The notes under the pieces were generated by a model, which searched no databases, was not told the DNA's origin, and worked only from the letters and a program-made list of their open reading frames with translations. Shown here piece after piece: positions 58,642 to 64,000 of a DNA stretch of 64,000 nucleotides; the stretch's first letter is position 1, and each line of letters begins with the position of its first letter. Origin of the DNA: Nitrobacter sp047149785 (GTDB taxonomy: Bacteria > Pseudomonadota > Alphaproteobacteria > Rhizobiales > Xanthobacteraceae). The position numbers were made by a program, and so were the translations under genes. The stretch spans positions 1 through 64,000 of the forward strand of contig NZ_BAAGBE010000001.1 in assembly GCF_047149785.1 (NCBI RefSeq), given 5' to 3'.

Positions 58642-58973
58642 TTCAGCCTGCTTTTTTTCATGTGCGCCGTCGCCTGGCCGAGGCAACCGCGCTTGCCACC
58701 ATCACGCTGCTGACAGCGGCGCCCGCCCATGCCTCCGGCTCATCCATGCCGTGGGAAGAACCGCTGCAAAAGATCCTCGATAGCATCGAGGGTCCGGTCT
58801 CCAAGATCGTGGCGGTCATCATCATCATCACCACCGGCCTGGCGCTCGCCTTCGGTGATACGTCCGGCGGTTTTCGCAAGTTGATCCAGATCGTCTTCGG
58901 CCTGTCGATCGCCTTCGCGGCCAGCTCCTTCTTCCTCTCCTTCTTTTCTTTCGGCGGCGGGGCGCTGGTCTGA
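58638..58973 (+). CDS. trbC: TrbC, conjugative pilin precursor
   Basis: A 111-residue VirB2/TrbC pilin. The signal sequence ends near AHA (residues 31-33), followed by two hydrophobic helices (about 52-72 and 82-105) with a charged turn GDTSGGFRK. TrbC is processed and cyclised by TraF (gene at 33035). It overlaps trbB by four bases and trbD by one base. Confidence 0.93.
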   Translation: MIQPAFFHVRRRLAEATALATITLLTAAPAHASGSSMPWEEPLQKILDSIEGPVSKIVAVIIIITTGLALAFGDTSGGFRKLIQIVFGLSIAFAASSFFLSFFSFGGGALV

Positions 58974-59236
58974 TGGACGAAGACGTTCGCGGCTTCTTCG
59001 CGCCGGTGCATCGCGCGCTGACCGAACCCATCTTACTCGGCGGTGCGCCGCGCACGGTCGCCATCGCCAACGGAACGCTCGCCGGCGCGGTCGGCCTCGG
59101 CCTGCGTTTGTGGATCGCCGGTCTCGTCATCTGGGCGATCGGGCATTTCGCGGCCGTGTGGGCCACGAAGCGCGACGCGCAGTTCGTCGACGTCGGCCGC
59201 CGGCACCTTCGCTATCCCGCGCACATGGACGTGTGA
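58973..59236 (+). CDS. trbD: TrbD, VirB3-like inner membrane protein
   Basis: An 87-residue protein with one long hydrophobic hairpin region (about 30-62). The N-terminal motif VHRALTEPILLGGAPR is conserved in TrbD/VirB3. Its ATG overlaps the trbC stop (TGATG). It helps anchor the pilus assembly complex together with TrbE. Confidence 0.92.
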   Translation: MDEDVRGFFAPVHRALTEPILLGGAPRTVAIANGTLAGAVGLGLRLWIAGLVIWAIGHFAAVWATKRDAQFVDVGRRHLRYPAHMDV

Positions 59237-59245
59237 GGTGCGCCG

Positions 59246-61741
59246 ATGCTGAACCTCGCCGAATACCGGAAGAAGAATGCGCAACTTGCGGACTTCCTGC
59301 CCTGGGCCGCCTTGGTTGCGCCGGGCGTCGTGTTGAACAAGGACGGCAGCTTTCAGAGAACAGCGCGCTTCCGCGGCCCGGACCTCGACAGCGCCACGCC
59401 GGCCGAACTGGTCGGCACGACCGCACGGCTCAACAACGCCTTGCGCCGGCTCGGCTCCGGCTGGGCAATCTTCGTCGAGGCACAACGCCATCCCGCCACC
59501 GACTATCCCGAAAGCCTGTTCCCGGAATCCGCGTCCGCGCTCCTCGACATCGAACGGCGGGAGCAATTCGAGGACTCCGGCGTCCTGTTCGAGTCGAGCT
59601 ACTTCCTCACCTTCGTCTGGCTGCCGCCAGCCGAGGAAGCCTCGCGCATGGAAGCCTGGCTCTACGAGGGCCGCGAGCACACCGGCGTCGATCCTTGGGA
59701 GTTGCTGAAGGGTTTCGTCGATCGCACCGACCGCGTGCTCAATCTGGTCGAAGGCTTTGTGCCGGAGGCTGACTGGCTCGATGACTCGGAGACGTTGACC
59801 TACCTGCATTCGACCATCTCGACGAAGCGGCATCGCGTGCGCGTGCCCGAGACGCCCATGCACCTCGACGCGCTCTTGGTCGATCAGCCGCTCGCCGGCG
59901 GGCTGGAGCCGCGGCTTGGCGATTTCCATGTCCGCACGCTCACCGTCATCGGATTTCCGACCACGACGTTCCCCGGAATCCTCGACGACCTCAATCGGCT
60001 CGCCTTCGTCTATCGCTGGTCGACGCGCGCCATCATGCTCGACAAGACCGATGCGACGCGGCTGGTGACGAAGATCAGGCGGCAATGGTTTGCGAAGCGA
60101 AAGAGCGTCGCCGCCATCCTTAAAGAAGTGATGACGAACGAGCAGTCGGTGCTGCTGGACACCGACGCCGCTAACAAGGCGGCCGACGCCGATGCCGCCT
60201 TGCAGGACCTCGGCTCCGATCAAGTCGGCGAGGTCTATGTCACCGCGACCGTCACGGTGTGGAGCACCGACCGCACCATCGCCGACGAAAGGCTGCGCCT
60301 GGTCGAGAAGGTCATCCAGTCACGCGACTTCACCTGCATTGTCGAAGGCGTCAATGCCATCGAAGCCTGGCTCGGCTCGATTCCGGGGCAGACCTACGCC
60401 AATGTCCGTCAGCCGCCGATCTCGACGCTCAACCTCGCGCACATGATGCCACTGTCGGCGGTCTGGGCCGGGCCGGCGCGGGACGAGCATCTCGGCGCGC
60501 CGCCACTGTTCTACGCCAAGACCGAGGGGGCGACGCCGTTTCGCTTCGCACTCCATGTCGGCGACGTCGGCCATACCATGATCGTCGGGCCGACCGGCGC
60601 CGGCAAATCGGTGCTGCTCGCGCTGATGGCGCTCCAGTTCCGCCGCTATCGCAATTCTCAGGTCTTCGTCTTCGATTTCGGTGGCAGCATTCGCGCCGCG
60701 ACCCTGGCGATGGGCGGGGACTGGCAGGACCTCGGCGGCACGCTCAGCGACGACGCAGAGTCCACATCCGTCTCGCTCCAGCCCCTCGCACTCATCCATC
60801 ACGTCCCCGAACGGGCCTGGGCCGCCGATTGGCTGGTCGACATTCTTCTCCGCGAAGGCGTCACCGTCACGCCGGACGTGAAGGAATACATCTGGGCGGC
60901 GTTGACCTCGCTCGCCTCGGCGCCGGTCGAGGAACGCACGATCACCGGCTTGACCGTGCTGTTGCAATTCTCGGCGCTGAAGCAGGCGCTTCGGCCGTAT
61001 TGCATCGGCGGCGCACACGGCCGGTTGCTCGATGCCGAGCACGAGTATCTCGGCACAGCGAACGTCCAAGCCTTCGAGACCGAGGGGCTTGTCGGCACCA
61101 AGGCCGCGCCGGCCGTCCTGTCATATCTCTTTCACCGCATCGAAGCGCGCTTCGACGGACGTCCGAGCCTGCTCATCATCGACGAGGGCTGGCGCGCGCT
61201 CGATGACGGCGGCTTCGTCGACAAGATCAAGGAATGGCTGAAGACGCTCCGTAAGAAGAACGTCAGCGTCATCTTCTCCTCGCAGTCGCTCGCCGACATC
61301 GAAGCCTCGCCGATCGCACCCGTGCTAGTCGAGAGCTGCCCGACCCGCATCTTTCTCGCCAATGAGCGCGCGATCGAGCCGCAGATCACCGCTGTCTATG
61401 AGCGCTTCGGGCTCAATGCCAGGCAGATCGAGATCATCGCGCGGGCGACCCCGAAGCGCGACTACTACTGCCAGTCGCGCCGCGGCAACCGCCTATTCGA
61501 GCTTGGCCTTGGTTCGGTCGCGCTCGCGCTCTGCGCATCGTCGGACAAGGCCGCGCACGCGCTGATCGACGAGCTGCTGCGCGACGGAGCACGGCCGTAT
61601 TTCCTCGAAGCCTGGCTGTACGCCAACGACCTCGCCTGGGCCGGCGACCTCGTTCCCGACCTCACCAATGTCATCGATGCGTCCGCCGGGACACATCCGC
61701 CGCCACCCGTCACGCCGTCCGAACAGGAGACGTCATCATGA
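59246..61741 (+). CDS. trbE: TrbE, VirB4-type secretion ATPase
   Basis: An 831-residue VirB4/TrbE ATPase. The N-terminal CagE/TrbE domain starts MLNLAEYRKKNAQLADFLPW. The C-terminal motor has Walker A GPTGAGKSVLL (about residue 449), VFDFGGSIRAATLAMGG and Walker B SLLIIDEGWRAL, followed by the typical TLRKKNVSVIFSSQSLADIE. It is the largest energy supplier of the channel. The stop overlaps trbJ (ATGA). Confidence 0.96.
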   Translation: MLNLAEYRKKNAQLADFLPWAALVAPGVVLNKDGSFQRTARFRGPDLDSATPAELVGTTARLNNALRRLGSGWAIFVEAQRHPATDYPESLFPESASALLDIERREQFEDSGVLFESSYFLTFVWLPPAEEASRMEAWLYEGREHTGVDPWELLKGFVDRTDRVLNLVEGFVPEADWLDDSETLTYLHSTISTKRHRVRVPETPMHLDALLVDQPLAGGLEPRLGDFHVRTLTVIGFPTTTFPGILDDLNRLAFVYRWSTRAIMLDKTDATRLVTKIRRQWFAKRKSVAAILKEVMTNEQSVLLDTDAANKAADADAALQDLGSDQVGEVYVTATVTVWSTDRTIADERLRLVEKVIQSRDFTCIVEGVNAIEAWLGSIPGQTYANVRQPPISTLNLAHMMPLSAVWAGPARDEHLGAPPLFYAKTEGATPFRFALHVGDVGHTMIVGPTGAGKSVLLALMALQFRRYRNSQVFVFDFGGSIRAATLAMGGDWQDLGGTLSDDAESTSVSLQPLALIHHVPERAWAADWLVDILLREGVTVTPDVKEYIWAALTSLASAPVEERTITGLTVLLQFSALKQALRPYCIGGAHGRLLDAEHEYLGTANVQAFETEGLVGTKAAPAVLSYLFHRIEARFDGRPSLLIIDEGWRALDDGGFVDKIKEWLKTLRKKNVSVIFSSQSLADIEASPIAPVLVESCPTRIFLANERAIEPQITAVYERFGLNARQIEIIARATPKRDYYCQSRRGNRLFELGLGSVALALCASSDKAAHALIDELLRDGARPYFLEAWLYANDLAWAGDLVPDLTNVIDASAGTHPPPPVTPSEQETSS

Positions 61742-62487
61742 TCCTATCCGTGTCCCGCTCGCGCTATCTCAACGCGATTGCCGCAGGTGCGCTAGCGATC
61801 GGCATTGCGTTAAGCAGCGCCCCGACCTCAGCGCAGATCGTGTTCGATCCGTCGAACTATGCGCAGAATGTCCTGACCGCCGCGCGAGCTTTGCAACAGA
61901 TCAACAACCAGATTACGTCGCTCGCCAATCAGGCGCAGATGCTCATCAATCAGGCGAAGCAACTCGCCAGCCTGCCGACCTCGGTCCTCTCCCAGATTGA
62001 GGGCAACTTCACGGAGATGAAGCGGCTGATGGGCGAGGCCGATCGGCTTGCCTACAACGTCAGCAATATCGAGTCGCAGTTCTCGTCGACCTTCCAGAAT
62101 TTTGCGGTCGGCAAGTCCGACGCCCAGCTCATCGCTTCCGCACGCGAGCGATGGCAGCAATCGCTATCGGCTTACGAGCACTCGCTGAAGGCGGGCGCGA
62201 CCGCCGTGCAGAATCTCGACAGCACGCGCACGCAAACCAGCACGTTGGTCAACACCAGCCAATCGGCGGTGGGCGTGCTTCAGGCGACGCAGGCCGGCAA
62301 TCAGCTTCTCGGCGTTCAGACCAGCCAGCTCGCCGATCTCACTTCGATGTTGGCGGCGCAGGGGCGGGCCAACGCTCTGGAAAAGTCGCGTCAGGCCGCC
62401 GCGCAGGAGCAGGCGCGCGAGCAATTCGGCCGCTTCCTGACGGGCAGCAGCTACACGCCCACCACCGTTCGCATGTTCCACGACTGA
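61738..62487 (+). CDS. trbJ: TrbJ, VirB5-like conjugative transfer protein
   Basis: A 249-residue secreted protein. The signal peptide ends near TSAQ (residue 33), and the mature part is almost entirely helical, with QINNQITSLANQAQMLINQA and a long Gln-rich coiled coil. VirB5/TrbJ proteins lie at the pilus tip or in the periplasm. It overlaps trbE by four bases. Confidence 0.93.
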   Translation: MILSVSRSRYLNAIAAGALAIGIALSSAPTSAQIVFDPSNYAQNVLTAARALQQINNQITSLANQAQMLINQAKQLASLPTSVLSQIEGNFTEMKRLMGEADRLAYNVSNIESQFSSTFQNFAVGKSDAQLIASARERWQQSLSAYEHSLKAGATAVQNLDSTRTQTSTLVNTSQSAVGVLQATQAGNQLLGVQTSQLADLTSMLAAQGRANALEKSRQAAAQEQAREQFGRFLTGSSYTPTTVRMFHD

Positions 62488-62497
62488 GGGCGCGAAC

Positions 62498-62764
62498 ATG
62501 GATTGGAAGCTCGCCACCAGGGTCATTGCCGTCCTCTTCGTCGCGGCGCTCATGGTGGCGTGCGCGATCGCGCTGCGTCCCGATGCGACAGAGGAGGCGC
62601 CCGCACCAACGGTTCAGCCGCAGAGCGGCGAGCCCGCCTCGAGCGAATTGCTCCGCTGCCGCGAGATCGGCGCCGCCGCGCTCGACGACGCCGGGTGCAA
62701 GAAGGCATGGGCCGACAGCCGCCGTCATTTTCTTGAAGGCAATGCGGAGCGGTCGCGGCCATGA
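62498..62764 (+). CDS. trbK: TrbK-type entry-exclusion protein (TrbK-alt)
   Basis: An 88-residue protein with an N-terminal membrane helix containing LMVACAIAL, which may be a lipobox. A small periplasmic part has CREIGAAALDDAGCKKAW, whose two cysteines probably pair. Its position between trbJ and trbL identifies it as the alternative TrbK of this element class. It overlaps trbL by four bases. Confidence 0.85.
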   Translation: MDWKLATRVIAVLFVAALMVACAIALRPDATEEAPAPTVQPQSGEPASSELLRCREIGAAALDDAGCKKAWADSRRHFLEGNAERSRP

Positions 62765-64000
62765 ACACGGGCGTCATCGACCGCTTTCTGGAGACCTTCA
62801 CCCGCTACATCGACTCGGGCTTCGGTCTGCTCGGCGGCGAGATCGGATTCCTCACCTCCACGCTGATCGTGATCGACATCACGTTGGCGGGCCTGTTCTG
62901 GGCCTGGGGCGCCGATGAAAACGTGATTGCGCGTCTCATCAAGAAGACGCTCTACATCGGTGTCTTCGCCTTCATCATCGGTAATTTCAACCGGCTCGCC
63001 GGCATCGTTTTCCAGTCCTTCAGCGGTCTCGGCCTGAAGGCCGGCGGATCATCGCTGACCGCTGACACCTTGCTTCAGCCCGGCCGCGTGGCGCAGGTCG
63101 GTATCGACGCCGGCAATCCCATCCTCAAGGCCGCCGGCGACCTGATGGGCTACATCTCCTTCTTCGAAAACTTCGTGCAGATCATGGTGCTCATGATCGC
63201 CTGGGCGATCGTGCTCATCGCCTTCTTCATTCTCGCGGTCCAGATCTTCGTCACGCTGATCGAGTTCAAATTGACCACGCTGGCGGGCTTCGTGCTGATC
63301 CCGTTCGCGTTGTTCAACAAGACCGCCTTTCTCGCCGAAAAGGTGCTTGGCAACATCGTCGCCTCCGGCGTCAAGATTCTCGTGCTCGCCGTCATCGTCG
63401 GCATCGGCTCCGGCCTGTTCAGCGAGTTCACCTCGGGATTCTCGGGCACGCCGACGATCACCGACGCACTCGCGCTCGTGCTCGGTGCGCTTTCGCTGAT
63501 GGGATTGTCGATCTTTGGTCCGGGGATCGCGACGGGGCTTGTTTCCGGCGCCCCGCAACTCGGGGCAGGGGCGGCCGTCGGCACCGGCCTTGCCGCCGCA
63601 GGCATTGGGGCGGCGAGCGTCATGGGAGCGGGCGCGGCCTTGGGTGGAGGCGCCGCCGCAATCGGAGCGGGCGGACGCATGACGGCCGCGGCGGCGCGTG
63701 GCGGCGCGCATCTCGCCGGTGCTACATCGGGCGCGTATAGCGGCGGCGCATCCGGCCATGCCGGCATGGGCGCCGTAGCTGGCGGTCTCGGCGGCGTCGC
63801 CAAGGCAGGCGCTTCCGCTGCGATCCAGCCGGTGCGGCAGGCCGCGTCGCGTGCGGCAGCTTCCCTCAAAACCAGTTACGCCGCCGGCGGCGCTGCGACC
63901 ACGGGCGGACAATCGTCGCCGGCAGCGGCCGCGGGCGCTTCGGCCACTCAATCTCCGTCAGCATCTGGCGCACCGCCGGCCTGGGCCGCGCGCATGAAGC
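62761..64000 (+). CDS. trbL: TrbL, VirB6-like channel protein, cut by the window end
   Basis: At least 413 residues are visible. The N-terminal half has six or more membrane helices (for example FLTSTLIVIDITLAGLFWAW and FVQIMVLMIAWAIVLIAFFI), matching TrbL. From about residue 255 the protein becomes a long Ala/Gly-rich low-complexity tail, also normal in TrbL. The reading frame runs off the right edge; trbF, trbG and trbI are expected beyond. Confidence 0.93.
   Translation, partial: MNTGVIDRFLETFTRYIDSGFGLLGGEIGFLTSTLIVIDITLAGLFWAWGADENVIARLIKKTLYIGVFAFIIGNFNRLAGIVFQSFSGLGLKAGGSSLTADTLLQPGRVAQVGIDAGNPILKAAGDLMGYISFFENFVQIMVLMIAWAIVLIAFFILAVQIFVTLIEFKLTTLAGFVLIPFALFNKTAFLAEKVLGNIVASGVKILVLAVIVGIGSGLFSEFTSGFSGTPTITDALALVLGALSLMGLSIFGPGIATGLVSGAPQLGAGAAVGTGLAAAGIGAASVMGAGAALGGGAAAIGAGGRMTAAAARGGAHLAGATSGAYSGGASGHAGMGAVAGGLGGVAKAGASAAIQPVRQAASRAAASLKTSYAAGGAATTGGQSSPAAAAGASATQSPSASGAPPAWAARMK

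Overview
The window most likely comes from a Nitrobacter chromosome (Alphaproteobacteria, Nitrobacteraceae). The main evidence is a complete nitrite oxidoreductase locus of the cytoplasm-facing Nitrobacter type: a membrane-anchored dihaem cytochrome c, nxrA, an FKBP-like nxrX, nxrB, narJ, narI and a narK-type transporter (6572-16873). A SLAC1/TDT-family transporter follows. Upstream lie the end of an aa3 oxidase assembly operon (DUF983 tail, SURF1) and a convergent cyoBCD cluster. That cluster has no cyoA, and its CyoB lacks all three classical proton-channel residues while keeping every haem, CuB and quinol-site residue.

Between the TDT gene and an initiator tRNA-fMet (19629-19705) are degraded IS3 and IS5 transposase remnants and no intact gene. 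From the tRNA to the right edge the DNA is an integrative conjugative element. A large serine recombinase ends inside the tRNA, and its last 13 residues are the antisense of the tRNA 3' half. Next come a TacA/TacT-like toxin-antitoxin pair, a ParB-like protein, DUF736, DUF932 and DUF2285 proteins, an Xre regulator, RepA with three iterons, DUF2840, TraF, a lytic transglycosylase, an RlxS-type relaxase, TraG and CopG. After a cargo block come a LysR regulator and trbBCDEJKL, with trbL cut by the window end. Several accessory genes of the element are frameshifted or decayed (25294-26560, 30209-31004).

The cargo lies between copG and the LysR/trb block (about 39.9-56.5 kb). It carries a chromate transporter gene, a truncated remnant of a ModE-like gene, and two paralogous tandem cassettes. 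Each cassette has a divergent ModE-like regulator with a lysine-rich tail, a TonB-dependent receptor, a fused SbmA/YddA-type ABC transporter, a two-module AAA ATPase, and a second short ModE-like regulator. The receptors are strongly diverged, whereas the ATPases are nearly identical. Regularly spaced TATA-rich repeats or a dyad overlap the receptor promoters. I know of no characterised system with this gene set. A metallophore or oxyanion-chelate import system controlled by ModE-like proteins is the working inference, and it is the strongest candidate here for an undescribed system.

Other notable structures are two homologous structured leaders of about 285 nt, with compensating base changes, in front of the ParB-like and DUF932 genes; an imperfect tandem duplication of the leader and start region of the nxr cytochrome gene; and a hairpin covering the trbB ribosome-binding site. 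Identifications rest on reading translated sequence and remembered family motifs; no database search was run.
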